NCBI RefSeq assembly: GCF_009557055.1
Contig: NZ_CP045649.1
Span: 620,001 to 684,000, forward strand
DNA: 64,000 nucleotides
Direction of reading: 5' to 3'
From: Nocardioides sp. dk884
GTDB lineage: Bacteria; Actinomycetota; Actinomycetes; Propionibacteriales; Nocardioidaceae
This document shows positions 48,666-56,646 of this stretch, in pieces. Within the stretch, counting starts at the first letter, position 1. Each line of letters opens with the position of its first letter. The notes under the pieces were generated by a model. It was not told the origin of the DNA. It made no database searches and was given only the letters and a program-made list of their open reading frames with translations. Position numbers and translations under genes: made by a program.

Positions 48666-48679
48666 TGGAACCTGTTCCA
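48666..48679. promoter_or_regulatory. KstR-type operator at the SDR pair promoter
   Basis: TGGAACCTGTTCCA is a perfect palindrome matching the KstR consensus TNNAACNNGTTNNA. It overlaps the expected -35 position of a promoter whose -10 box TAGCGT (48691-48696) ends 7 nt before the ATG at 48704. Confidence 0.65.
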
Positions 48680-48703
48680 CCGCGGTGCGCTAGCGTCCGC
48701 GCC

Positions 48704-49429
48704 ATGAGCAGCGAGCAGCAGACGCAGCGCGTCGTGGTGGTCACCGGCGCCGCCTCCGGGGTCGGGTTCGCGACCGCCGAGATGTTCCGTGATGCCGGTG
48801 AGATCGTCTTCGGTCTCGACCGCGCCGCGACCGTGCCCGAGGGCGTGACGTACGTCGAGTGCGACGTCTCGAGCAAGGCGGCGGTCGACGCGGCGGTCGC
48901 GGTGTGCGGGCAGCACGGCCGTATCGACGTGCTCGCCAACGTGGCCGGCATCGTGCAGTTCGGCCGCTTCGAGCGGATCGACGAGGCCGAGCTGGACCGG
49001 GTGCTGGCGGTCAACCTCAAGGGCCCGTTCCTGCTGACCCAGGCGGCGCTGCCGCTGCTGGAGGTCGGTCCCGGCTGTGTGGTCAACGTGGCGTCGGTGG
49101 CCGGTCGCGTCCCGCAGCCGTACGCCGCGGCGTACGGTGCCTCGAAGGGCGGGCTGGTCCAGCTGACCAAGAACCTCGCCCTCGAGCTGGCCTCGCGCCG
49201 CATCCGCGTCAACGCCGTGTGCCCCGGCACCATCGACACTCCGATGGTGGCCCAGGTGGCCTCGACGTACCCCACCGACCTGGACCCGAAGGTCGCCGAG
49301 CGACTGCACATGCAGTTCCCCGGGACGATCTCGCCGCAGGAGGTGGCGGAGTCGATCCGCTACCTGTCCTCGCCGCAGGCCCGATTCGTCACGGGTGAGG
49401 TGCTGGCGATCGACGGGTTCATGAGCTGA
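48704..49429 (+). CDS. Short-chain dehydrogenase/reductase, KstR-box-associated
   Basis: The ATG at 48704 fits a leaderless start; the longer open frame upstream only crosses the antisense of the HNH pseudogene. The 241-residue protein has TGAASGVGFATAEMF, the acidic FGLDRA after beta2, NVAGIVQFG, the catalytic Ser in NVASVAGRV and YGASK in AAAYGASKGGLVQLTKNL, so it should be active. The C-terminus TGEVLAIDGFMS is complete. Hydroxy groups of steroids or lipids are candidate substrates because of the KstR-type box, but this is inferred. A second SDR follows after 29 bp. Confidence 0.88.
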   Translation: MSSEQQTQRVVVVTGAASGVGFATAEMFRDAGEIVFGLDRAATVPEGVTYVECDVSSKAAVDAAVAVCGQHGRIDVLANVAGIVQFGRFERIDEAELDRVLAVNLKGPFLLTQAALPLLEVGPGCVVNVASVAGRVPQPYAAAYGASKGGLVQLTKNLALELASRRIRVNAVCPGTIDTPMVAQVASTYPTDLDPKVAERLHMQFPGTISPQEVAESIRYLSSPQARFVTGEVLAIDGFMS

Positions 49430-49458
49430 GCACAGGACAGACGAGCGAGGGAGCAGGT

Positions 49459-50223
49459 ATGGGAGTGCTGGACGGCAAGGTCGCGCTGGTGACCGGCGCC
49501 GCGCGTGGCGTGGGTGCGGGGATCGCGCGGGCGTTCGCCAAGGAGGGGGCCCGGGTCGCGGTCCTGGACCTCGACGCCGCAGGCGCCGAGGCGATGGCGG
49601 CGGAGCTGGAGCAGCATGCGCCGGCGTTCGGGCTGGGCTGCGACATCCGCGACTCCGGGCAGGTCGACGCCAGTGTGGCCCAGGTGGTGGAGCGCTTCGG
49701 CACCGTCGACATCCTGGTCAACAACGCGATGGCCTCGGCCCAGAGCCGCTTCGAGGACGCCACCGACGCCGACATCGACCTCGCGCTCGACACGGGTCCG
49801 AAGGCGACGTACTACTTCATGCGCGCCTGCTTCCCGCACCTCAAGGGGACCCTGGAGGAGGGCGGCGGCCGCATCATCAACCTGCGCTCCGCCTCCGACC
49901 CGGGCGGTCTCGCGGGCTACGGCGCGTACGTCGCGGCGAAGGCCGGCGTGGGCGGCCTGACTCGGGTCGCGGCGCGGGAGTGGGGGCGCCACGGGATCAC
50001 TGTGAACAATCTGGCGCCGTTCGTGCTGACCGAGGGCGCGAAGGCCCACTACGACGAGCGTCCCGACGAGCTCAAGGGCGTCCTGCGCCGCCTCTCGCTG
50101 CCGCGCGCCGGCGACGCCGAGGCCGACGTCGGGCGGGCGGCGGTCTTCCTCGCCGGGCCGGACGCCGGCTATGTCACCGGCTGCACGATCAACGTCGACG
50201 GTGGGGGCACCTTCTTCTCCTAG
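49459..50223 (+). CDS. Short-chain dehydrogenase/reductase
   Basis: The 254-residue protein starts at ATG 49459, 29 bp after the previous SDR, with GAGGGAGCAGG as ribosome-binding site. It has TGAARGVGAGIARAF, the acidic LDLDAA that favours NAD, NNAMASAQS (instead of NNAG), a Ser in LRSASDPGG and YVAAK in YGAYVAAKAGVGGLTR, then the usual end VTGCTINVDGGGTFFS. It is probably co-transcribed with the first SDR from the KstR-type promoter, giving two successive oxidation or reduction steps on a related substrate. The substrate is unknown. Confidence 0.88.
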   Translation: MGVLDGKVALVTGAARGVGAGIARAFAKEGARVAVLDLDAAGAEAMAAELEQHAPAFGLGCDIRDSGQVDASVAQVVERFGTVDILVNNAMASAQSRFEDATDADIDLALDTGPKATYYFMRACFPHLKGTLEEGGGRIINLRSASDPGGLAGYGAYVAAKAGVGGLTRVAAREWGRHGITVNNLAPFVLTEGAKAHYDERPDELKGVLRRLSLPRAGDAEADVGRAAVFLAGPDAGYVTGCTINVDGGGTFFS

Positions 50224-50290
50224 GGCTGCTCCGGGGCGCCCGTCGTCCCACGCAGCAGCGCCCGACGCCGCGCCGACGAGCCGTGCTGGC

Positions 50291-50296
50291 TAGCAT
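50291..50296 (+). promoter_or_regulatory. -10 box of tRNA-Thr
   Basis: TAGCAT lies 24 bp before the mature tRNA 5' end, consistent with a short 5' leader. A hairpin-prone GGCCCGGATCGGGCC (50304-50318) lies between them. Confidence 0.55.
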
Positions 50297-50320
50297 GGCC
50301 GTCGGCCCGGATCGGGCCGC

Positions 50321-50396
50321 GCCGGTGTAGCTCAGTTGGTAGAGCGCCTCATTTGTAATGAGGATGTCGCGGGTTCGACCCCTGTCACCGGCTCCA
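50321..50396 (+). tRNA. tRNA-Thr (anticodon TGT)
   Basis: Acceptor GCCGGTG (50321-50327) pairs with CACCGGC (50386-50392). The anticodon stem CCTCA/TGAGG encloses TTTGTAA with anticodon TGT (codon ACA). The T arm GCGGG/CCTGT uses two G-U pairs. CCA is encoded (50394-50396). Confidence 0.97.
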
Positions 50397-50439
50397 CAGT
50401 CCCGCTCGATGATCCGAGCGGGTGATCCGAGCGGTCCGC

Positions 50440-51291
50440 TCAGCGGACCCGCTCGACCTCGAACTCCTCGGCCGGATGCGCGATGTGCTCCTGGCCGGCG
50501 ACGATCTGCAGCTCGCGCTCGCCGCTCTCCAGGGTCGTGCGCAGCACGCCGAAGACCGAGGAGGCGGTGCGGCCCAGGGCCACCGCCGGGTCGCCGGTGG
50601 TGTGCAGGTGGGCGGTGAAGAGCGCCGAGGTGATGTCGCCGGAGCCGTTGGCCTTCATCGGGAGGTACGGCGTGCGCACCAGCCAGGCGCCGTCGCCGTT
50701 GACCACCATCATCTCGATGGTGTCCTCGGGACGGTCGGACCGCTCGACGCTGGTGATCAGCACCGTGCTCGGGCCCATCGCCCGGGCCGCGTCGGCCGAG
50801 GCCAGGATGTCGTCGAGGGTGCGCGGCTCGGTGTCGGTGAGGTAGCCGAGCTCGAACTGGTTGGGCGTGATGATGTCGGCGACCGGCACGACCTTCTCGC
50901 GCAGCAGGACTGGGATCGCGGGGTTCACGAAGCAGCCCGAGCGGGCGTTGCCCATCACCGGGTCGCAGGTGTACGTCGCCGCCGGGTTGGCCGCCTTGAC
51001 CCGCGCCACGGCGTCGATGATCACCTCGCCGATGTCCTCGCCGCCCTGGTAGCCGGACAGGATCGCGTCGACGTCGGGGAACGCGCCGCGCTCCTCCACG
51101 CCGATCACGACGTCGCGCACATCGGAGGCCGGGAGCATCGGGCCGCGCCACGCGCCGTACCCGGTGTGGTTGGAGAAGTGCACGGTGTTGACCGCCCACA
51201 CCTCGTGCCCGAGCCGCTGGAGCGGGAAGACGGCAGCGGAGTTGCCGACGTGGCCGTAGGCGACCGAGGACTGGATGGACAGCAGCTTCAT
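50440..51291 (-). CDS. pdxY: Pyridoxal kinase
   Basis: The start at 51291 gives a 283-residue protein with the standard N-terminus [20 protein letters not shown]. Family segments are [63 protein letters not shown] and the ATP-binding [20 protein letters not shown] with its catalytic Asp in GSGD. The kinase phosphorylates pyridoxal for B6 salvage, complementing PdxH in this window. It is divergent from the GMC gene, and the intervening 149 bp carry two palindromes. Confidence 0.93.
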   Translation of the reverse strand: MKLLSIQSSVAYGHVGNSAAVFPLQRLGHEVWAVNTVHFSNHTGYGAWRGPMLPASDVRDVVIGVEERGAFPDVDAILSGYQGGEDIGEVIIDAVARVKAANPAATYTCDPVMGNARSGCFVNPAIPVLLREKVVPVADIITPNQFELGYLTDTEPRTLDDILASADAARAMGPSTVLITSVERSDRPEDTIEMMVVNGDGAWLVRTPYLPMKANGSGDITSALFTAHLHTTGDPAVALGRTASSVFGVLRTTLESGERELQIVAGQEHIAHPAEEFEVERVR

Positions 51292-51351
51292 GGCGCCATT
51301 GTGTCCCCCGCGACCTACGGATTCTCGGAACAGCCGAAGGTCGGGCAGAAC

Positions 51352-51365
51352 TAGAACTCGTTCCA
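51352..51365. promoter_or_regulatory. KstR-type operator at the GMC oxidoreductase promoter
   Basis: TAGAACTCGTTCCA matches TNNAACNNGTTNNA. Extended to 18 bp, ACTAGAAC-TC-GTTCCAGT, it is a palindrome with one mismatch. It covers the region expected for the -35 element of a promoter with TAGTGT (51376-51381) as -10 box. Confidence 0.65.
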
Positions 51366-51388
51366 GTCGTTGGCGTAGTGTGACCACG

Positions 51389-51407
51389 CATACATTCCGT
51401 CAGTATG
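51389..51407. promoter_or_regulatory. Second palindrome in the GMC promoter
   Basis: CATAC (51389-51393) and GTATG (51403-51407) flank a 9-nt centre, just downstream of the proposed -10 box, in the untranslated leader. It may be a second repressor site, for example TetR-type. Confidence 0.4.
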
Positions 51408-51440
51408 TGACCGCCCGTCGGCCCGAACGAGGTAACTGAG

Positions 51441-53063
51441 ATGGCCAAGACTCCCTACTCGAACGAGGCCGACTACGTCGTCGTCGGTTCCGGCAGCGCG
51501 GGTGCCGCGATGGCCGGCCGGCTGGCGCAGTCCGGCGCGAGCGTGATCGTGCTCGAGGCCGGGCGCAGCGACAACCAGCTGCTCACCAAGAAGCCCGGGA
51601 TGATCGGGCCGATGCACGCCGAGCCGCGGATCAAGCGGATCAATGACTGGGGCTACTACACGGTGCCGCAGCAGCACATCCTCGGGCGCCGGATGCCCGC
51701 CCCGCGGGGCAAGGTGCTCGGCGGCTCCAGCTCGGTCAACGGGATGGTCTACGTGCGCGGCAACCGCGCCAACTACGACTCCTGGGCCGCCGAGGGCTGC
51801 ACCGGCTGGGACGCCGACAGTGTCAACGCGGCGTACCAGCGCATGGAGGACTACGAGGGCGGCGCCGACGCCTACCGCGGTGCCGGCGGCCCGATCCGGG
51901 TCGGGGTCAACCCGCGCCCGCAGGAGGGCACGCTGCAGTTCATCCAGGCCACCTCCGAGACCCTGGGCGTCAAGGTCCTCGACGACTACAACGGAGCCTC
52001 CCAGGAGGGCGTCGGGCGGATGCAGCAGAACGCCGCGGACGGGCTGCGCTACAGCGCCTCGCGCGGCTACATCCATCACCTCGCCCCGCGCACCCTCGAG
52101 GTGCAGACCCGGGTGCTCGTGACCAAGGTCGTGATCGAGAACGGACGCGCGGTCGGTGTGCGGGTGCGCGACAAGGACGGCGGCAGTCGGGTGGTGCGCG
52201 CGGGCAAGGAGGTCATCCTCTCGGCCGGCTTCATCGGCACGCCGCAGATCCTGATGCTCTCCGGCATCGGCCCGGCCGCGCACCTCGCGCAGCACGGCAT
52301 CACCTGCGTCGCTGACCTCCCGGTCGGCGACAACCTGCACGACCACATGTTCCACGCGCTGACCTTCCACGCGACCTCCTCGACGCTGCGCGGCAGCGCG
52401 CTGTTCTTCGCCAAGGGCCTGGCCAAGGAGCTCACTCGCGGCGGCACCTTCCTGGCCAACTCGGTCTTCGAGTCGGTGGGCTTCGTGCGCACCTCCCAGG
52501 CCGCCGACGTGCCCGATCTCCAGCTGCACCTGCTGCCCTGGGCCTACGTCTCGCCCAACCAGGACGCGCCGGTGCGCCACGACGTCGACCAGCGCCCGGC
52601 GCTGACGGTGCTCACCACGCTGATCTATCCGCGCAGCCGGGGCACCCTGCGCCTGGCCTCCGCGGACCCGACCGCGACGCCCCTGATCGACCCCAACTAC
52701 CTGGCCGACTCCCGGGACCTCGACACCCTCGTCGAGGGCACCGAGATGGTGCGCGAGATCTTCGGCTCCGCGGCGTTCGGGGGAGCGGTCAAGAGCGAGA
52801 TCCATCCCGGCGACGGCGTACGCGGCCCGCAGCTGCGCAGCGAGATCCTGAACCGGGCCACCTCGGTCTACCACGGGGTGGGCACCGCGCGGATGGGCAC
52901 CGACGAGCGCGCGGTGGTCACCCCCGACCTCAAGGTCCGCGGCATCGAGGGCCTGCGGGTCGCCGACGCCTCGATCATGCCGTCGATCACCGGCGGCAAC
53001 ACCAACGCTCCCGCGATCATGATCGGCGAGCGCGGTGCCGCCCTCGTCCTCGGAAAGGCCTGA
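51441..53063 (+). CDS. GMC family oxidoreductase (choline dehydrogenase-like)
   Basis: The ATG at 51441 follows GAGGT at good distance. The 540-residue flavoprotein has the N-terminal FAD motif YVVVGSGSAGAAMAGRL with the acidic end LEAGR, GMC signature 1 near GKVLGGSSSVNGMVYVRGN, signature 2 (SAGFIGTPQILMLSGIG) and the C-terminal catalytic region with the His in SVYHGVGTARMG and Asn in SITGGNTNAPAIMIGER. It oxidises an alcohol to an aldehyde. The aldehyde dehydrogenase 3 bp downstream makes a two-step alcohol-to-acid route likely. The KstR-type box suggests a steroid- or lipid-derived alcohol; the substrate is not proven. Confidence 0.9.
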   Translation: MAKTPYSNEADYVVVGSGSAGAAMAGRLAQSGASVIVLEAGRSDNQLLTKKPGMIGPMHAEPRIKRINDWGYYTVPQQHILGRRMPAPRGKVLGGSSSVNGMVYVRGNRANYDSWAAEGCTGWDADSVNAAYQRMEDYEGGADAYRGAGGPIRVGVNPRPQEGTLQFIQATSETLGVKVLDDYNGASQEGVGRMQQNAADGLRYSASRGYIHHLAPRTLEVQTRVLVTKVVIENGRAVGVRVRDKDGGSRVVRAGKEVILSAGFIGTPQILMLSGIGPAAHLAQHGITCVADLPVGDNLHDHMFHALTFHATSSTLRGSALFFAKGLAKELTRGGTFLANSVFESVGFVRTSQAADVPDLQLHLLPWAYVSPNQDAPVRHDVDQRPALTVLTTLIYPRSRGTLRLASADPTATPLIDPNYLADSRDLDTLVEGTEMVREIFGSAAFGGAVKSEIHPGDGVRGPQLRSEILNRATSVYHGVGTARMGTDERAVVTPDLKVRGIEGLRVADASIMPSITGGNTNAPAIMIGERGAALVLGKA

Positions 53064-53066
53064 GCC

Positions 53067-54692
53067 ATGGACATCGCCAGCGCCACCGCCAGCGCCACCG
53101 GGCTAACCGACGCCGCAGCCGCTGCGACCCCGCTGCGCCCGACCCGCCCGGCCTCGCTCACCGACGCCTTCCTGCGCGGGCTCGTGGCACGGGTGCCCTC
53201 CTCGGGCGCCGCACCATGGCCGCTGACCGAGGTCTACACCGGCGAGAAGCTCATCGACCTCCCGCAGTCGAGCCCGGCCGACATCGAGGAGGCGTTCGTC
53301 CGGGCCCGCGAGGCGCAGCGGATCTGGGCTGCGTGGCCGGTGCGCAAGCGGCTGCGGGTCTTCCGCACCGCGCACCGCCTGCTGCTGGAGAGCACCCACA
53401 CGACGGCGGACCTGATCCAGGCCGAGAGCGGCAAGAACCGGCGGATGGCGGTCGAGGAGACCTGCGACCCGCCGATGGTGATCAGCCACTACCTCAAGCG
53501 CGCGCCCCGGCTGCTGCGCCGGACCACCCGCGGCGGCCCGGTCCCGCTGGTGTCCACCTCGACCGAGATCCGCCGGCCCAAGGGCGTCGTCGCGATCATC
53601 GCGCCGTGGAACTTCCCGTTCGCCACCGGCCTCTCCGACGCGATCCCCGCGCTGATGGCCGGCAACGCCGTGGTGCTCAAGCCGGACAACAAGACCGCGC
53701 TGTCCCCGCTGCACGGCATCGCGCTGCTGGAGCGCGCCGGGCTGCCGAAGGGGCTGTTCCAGGTGGTCTGCGGCGAGGGCCCCGACGTGGGCCCGACGCT
53801 CATCGACCGCGCCAACTACGTGATGTTCACCGGCTCGACCGCGACCGGTCGGGTGATCGGCGAGCGCGCCGGGCGCAACCTGATCGGCTGCTGCCTCGAG
53901 CTCGGCGGCAAGAACCCGATGGTCGTGCTCGACGACGTCGACGCCGCGGAGTGGGTCAACGGCGCGCTGTTCGGGGTCTTCGGCAACACCGGGCAGATCT
54001 GCATGCACATCGAGCGCATCTACCTGCCCGACAGCCGGTACGACGAGCTGAAGGCCGCCTTCGTCACCGCCACGCAGGCGCTCGAGCTCGGCGCGGCGTA
54101 CGACTTCGGGCCGGACGTCGGGTCGCTGATCTCACCCGACCACATGGCGCGGGTCTACGCCCACGTCGAGGACGCGGTCGCCAAGGGCGCCCACGTGGTC
54201 ACCGGCGGACGGGCGCGCCCCGACCTCGGCCCGGCGTTCTTCGAGCCCACGATCCTCGAGGGGGTCACCTCGGAGATGGAGTGCGGGGTCACCGAGACCT
54301 TTGGGCCCGTGGTCGCGCTGCACCGCTACCGCACCGTGGAGGAGGCGATCGCGCTGGCCAACGACACCGACTACGGGCTCAACGCGTCGGTGTGGGGCAG
54401 CGACGTCGCCCGCGCCGAGCGGGTCGCGCGCCGCATCGAGGCCGGCAACGTCAACGTCAACGACGCCCTCGCCACGGCGTACGCCTCGAAGGGGACGCCG
54501 TCCGGCGGGATCAAGCAGTCCGGCGTCGGCGCCCGGCACGGCGACCAGGGCCTGCTGAAGTACACCGACGTGCAGAACCTTGCGGTGCTGAAGAAGCAGG
54601 TGATGGGCATCCGCCCGGGCCAGGACTACGACGCCTACGTCGAGCAGATGCTGTCCGGGCTGCGGATGATGCGGCGCTTCCGGATCCGGTGA
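53067..54692 (+). CDS. NAD(P)-dependent aldehyde dehydrogenase (GabD2-like)
   Basis: The 541-residue enzyme has the catalytic Asn in IIAPWNFPFATGL, NAD-binding FTGSTATGRVIGERAG, the general base Glu in CLELGGKNPMVVLDD and the nucleophile Cys in FGNTGQICMH. Next come ETFGPVVALHRY and the C-terminal GGIKQSGVGARHGDQGLLKY. Its extended N- and C-termini match the mycobacterial succinic-semialdehyde dehydrogenase group (GabD2) rather than short ALDHs. It starts 3 bp after the GMC gene and probably oxidises that enzyme's aldehyde product. Confidence 0.9.
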   Translation: MDIASATASATGLTDAAAAATPLRPTRPASLTDAFLRGLVARVPSSGAAPWPLTEVYTGEKLIDLPQSSPADIEEAFVRAREAQRIWAAWPVRKRLRVFRTAHRLLLESTHTTADLIQAESGKNRRMAVEETCDPPMVISHYLKRAPRLLRRTTRGGPVPLVSTSTEIRRPKGVVAIIAPWNFPFATGLSDAIPALMAGNAVVLKPDNKTALSPLHGIALLERAGLPKGLFQVVCGEGPDVGPTLIDRANYVMFTGSTATGRVIGERAGRNLIGCCLELGGKNPMVVLDDVDAAEWVNGALFGVFGNTGQICMHIERIYLPDSRYDELKAAFVTATQALELGAAYDFGPDVGSLISPDHMARVYAHVEDAVAKGAHVVTGGRARPDLGPAFFEPTILEGVTSEMECGVTETFGPVVALHRYRTVEEAIALANDTDYGLNASVWGSDVARAERVARRIEAGNVNVNDALATAYASKGTPSGGIKQSGVGARHGDQGLLKYTDVQNLAVLKKQVMGIRPGQDYDAYVEQMLSGLRMMRRFRIR

Positions 54693-54740
54693 GCGTCTGT
54701 CGGCCCGATCGGTGGGTGCCGTCGCGCTAGCCTCCGGCCC

Positions 54741-55700
54741 ATGACGGACATGACCTACCGACCGCTCGGTGACTCCGGGCTGATGGTGAGCACCGTGGGG
54801 GTCGGCTGCAACGCCTTCAGCGGACGCGTGGACCTCGACGGGGTGCGGGACATCCTCGCCGCGGCCCGCGACACCGGAGTGACGCTGCTCGACACCGCCG
54901 ACGTGTACGGCGGGCGGCCCGGCGGCAGCGAGGAGCTGCTCGGCGAGGCGCTGCGCGGGCAGCGCGAGCACTTCGTGGTGGCCACCAAGTTCGGCATGGA
55001 CATGCGCGGCGCGAACGGTCCCGACCACGGCGCGCGGGCCTCGCGGCGCTACGTGCGCCGCGCGGTCGAGGCGAGCCTGCGCCGCCTCGGCACCGACCAC
55101 CTCGACCTCTACCAGCTGCACCGCCCCGACGGCGTGACCCCGGTCGAGGAGACGCTGTCGGCGCTCACCGACCTGGTCCGCGAGGGCAAGGTCCGCTACA
55201 TCGGCTGCTCCAACTTCGCCGCCTGGCAGGTCGCCGACGCCGACTGGACCGCCCGCTCCGCTGGCCTGGAGCGGTTCGTGTCGGCGCAGAACCGCTACTC
55301 GCTCCTCGACCGCCGCCTCGAGGAGGAGGTCGTGCCCGCCTGCGAGACCTTCGGGCTCGGCGTACTGCCGTTCTTCCCCCTCGAGTTCGGCCTGCTCACC
55401 GGCAAGTACCGCCGTGGCGAGCAGGCGCCGGCTGGCTCGCGCGCCCAGCTCGAGCCCAGCCGCGCCAGCTGGCTGGCCGGCGCCGACTGGGACCGCATCG
55501 AGGCCCTCGAGCAGTACGCCGCGGAGCGCGACCTCAGCGTGCTCGACGTGGCGATCGCGGGCCTGGCGGCCCAGCCCGCTGTCGCCTCGGTGATCTCGGG
55601 AGCCACCTCGGGCGAGCAGGTCCGCGCCAACGCGGCGGTGCTGCGCTGGCAGCCCACCCGCGCCGACCTGGTGGTCCTCGACGACCTCACCGCGCGCTGA
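54741..55700 (+). CDS. Aldo/keto reductase
   Basis: The 319-residue NADPH enzyme has GDSGLMVSTVGVGCNAF at the start and the catalytic Asp and Tyr in LLDTADVYGGRPGGSEELLG. The catalytic Lys lies in VVATKFGMDM and the His in LYQLHRPDGVTPVEETLSAL; IGCSNFAAWQV and the cofactor region VASVISGATSGEQVRAN follow. TAGCCT (54728-54733) ends 7 nt before the ATG, so although it follows the aldehyde dehydrogenase by 48 bp it probably has its own leaderless transcript. Substrate unknown. Confidence 0.9.
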   Translation: MTDMTYRPLGDSGLMVSTVGVGCNAFSGRVDLDGVRDILAAARDTGVTLLDTADVYGGRPGGSEELLGEALRGQREHFVVATKFGMDMRGANGPDHGARASRRYVRRAVEASLRRLGTDHLDLYQLHRPDGVTPVEETLSALTDLVREGKVRYIGCSNFAAWQVADADWTARSAGLERFVSAQNRYSLLDRRLEEEVVPACETFGLGVLPFFPLEFGLLTGKYRRGEQAPAGSRAQLEPSRASWLAGADWDRIEALEQYAAERDLSVLDVAIAGLAAQPAVASVISGATSGEQVRANAAVLRWQPTRADLVVLDDLTAR

Positions 55701-55730
55701 GCGGGCGGGCGACCGCCCCGCGGCCCGCAG

Positions 55731-55792
55731 CCATTGGCGCCGACTCGCGCAACCATTCGCGCCGACTCGCGCCGCCATTCGCGCCGACTCGG
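55731..55792. repeat. Tandem array C: three copies of the 22-bp unit
   Basis: CCATTGGCGCCGACTCGCGC (55731-55750), AACCATTCGCGCCGACTCGC plus two bases (55751-55772), and CGCCATTCGCGCCGACTCGG (55773-55792) repeat the unit of array B, in the same orientation. They fill the gap between two convergent genes. Confidence 0.95.
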
Positions 55793-55799
55793 CGTCGGG

Positions 55800-56615
55800 T
55801 CAGGCGAGCTGCAGGCTGCGCTTGGACAGGCCCATCCAGAAGCCGTCGATGATCTGCTCGGCCGGGGTCTCGGGGGCGGTGCCGGCGCCGAGCGCGACGA
55901 ACAGCGGCGTGTAGTGCTCCACGGTGGGGTGGGCGTAGGGCATCCCGGGCGCGCGGTCGCGGTACGCCGCGAGCTCGTCGACGTCCCCGCGCGCGAGCGC
56001 CTCGGCCGCCCACGCGTCGAACTCGCGCGACCAGCCCGGCGCCGCGGCGTCGATGCGGAACTCGGTGAGGAACGGCAGGCCGTGGGTGAGGAACCCCGAG
56101 CCGATCACCAGCACGCCCTCGTCGCGTAGCGGGCGCAGGCGCGCGCCCAGGCGCATCAGCCGCTCCGAGTCGTGGGTCGGCAGCGACATCTGCAGCACCG
56201 GGATGTCGGCCTCGGGATACATGATCTTCAGCGGCACCCAGGCGCCGTGGTCGAGCCCGCGGCTGACGTGCTGGTGGACCGGCTCGGTGTCGGGCATCAT
56301 CGCCGCGACCCGCTGCGCGAGCGCGGTGCTGTCCGGGGTCGCGTAGGTCATCCGGTAGTACTTCGGGTCGAAGCCGCCGAAGTCGTAGACCAGCGGGGCA
56401 CCGTTGCCGGTGAGGCTCAGCGGGGCGGACTCCCAGTGGGCGCTGACGATCAGGATCGCCTTCGGGCGCGGCAGGTCGCGGGCGAGGGCGGCGAGCTGGC
56501 CCGACCACACCGGGTCGTCGAGCAGCGGGGGAGCGCCGTGCCCGAGGTAGAGGGCCGGCATCCGGTCGGTGCTGCGGGGCGAGGGGCCGGTGCTGCTCGG
56601 GGACGTCACGTTCAT
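55800..56615 (-). CDS. DODA-type extradiol ring-cleavage dioxygenase
   Basis: GTG 56621 overlaps the GGAG site (56621-56624), so ATG 56615 is the better start: 271 residues. The class III dioxygenase family (LigB/4,5-DOPA dioxygenase, YgiD-like) is shown by MPALYLGHGAPPLLDD with a metal-binding His, ILIVSAHWESAPLSLTGNG, VYDFGGFDPKYYRMTY, GLDHGAWVPLKIMYPEADIP, VLVIGSGFLTHGL and HPTVEHYTPLFVALGA. It should cleave a catechol using non-haem iron. The promoter carries the same palindrome as the MFS-marR operon, suggesting induction by aromatic compounds. Confidence 0.88.
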   Translation of the reverse strand: MNVTSPSSTGPSPRSTDRMPALYLGHGAPPLLDDPVWSGQLAALARDLPRPKAILIVSAHWESAPLSLTGNGAPLVYDFGGFDPKYYRMTYATPDSTALAQRVAAMMPDTEPVHQHVSRGLDHGAWVPLKIMYPEADIPVLQMSLPTHDSERLMRLGARLRPLRDEGVLVIGSGFLTHGLPFLTEFRIDAAAPGWSREFDAWAAEALARGDVDELAAYRDRAPGMPYAHPTVEHYTPLFVALGAGTAPETPAEQIIDGFWMGLSKRSLQLA

Positions 56616-56625
56616 GATCACTCCA

Positions 56626-56646
56626 AAGGTTGCAATTTCAACCTTA
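56626..56646 (-). promoter_or_regulatory. Dioxygenase promoter with MarR-type palindromic operator
   Basis: On the minus strand, -10 box TAAGGT (56646-56641) overlaps the first arm of AAGGTTG-N6-CAACCTT (56645-56626). The TAA of the -10 box is also the ung stop codon. TGGACT (56669-56664), 17 nt upstream, may be the -35 box. The same -10/operator arrangement occurs at 34514-34535. Confidence 0.7.
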
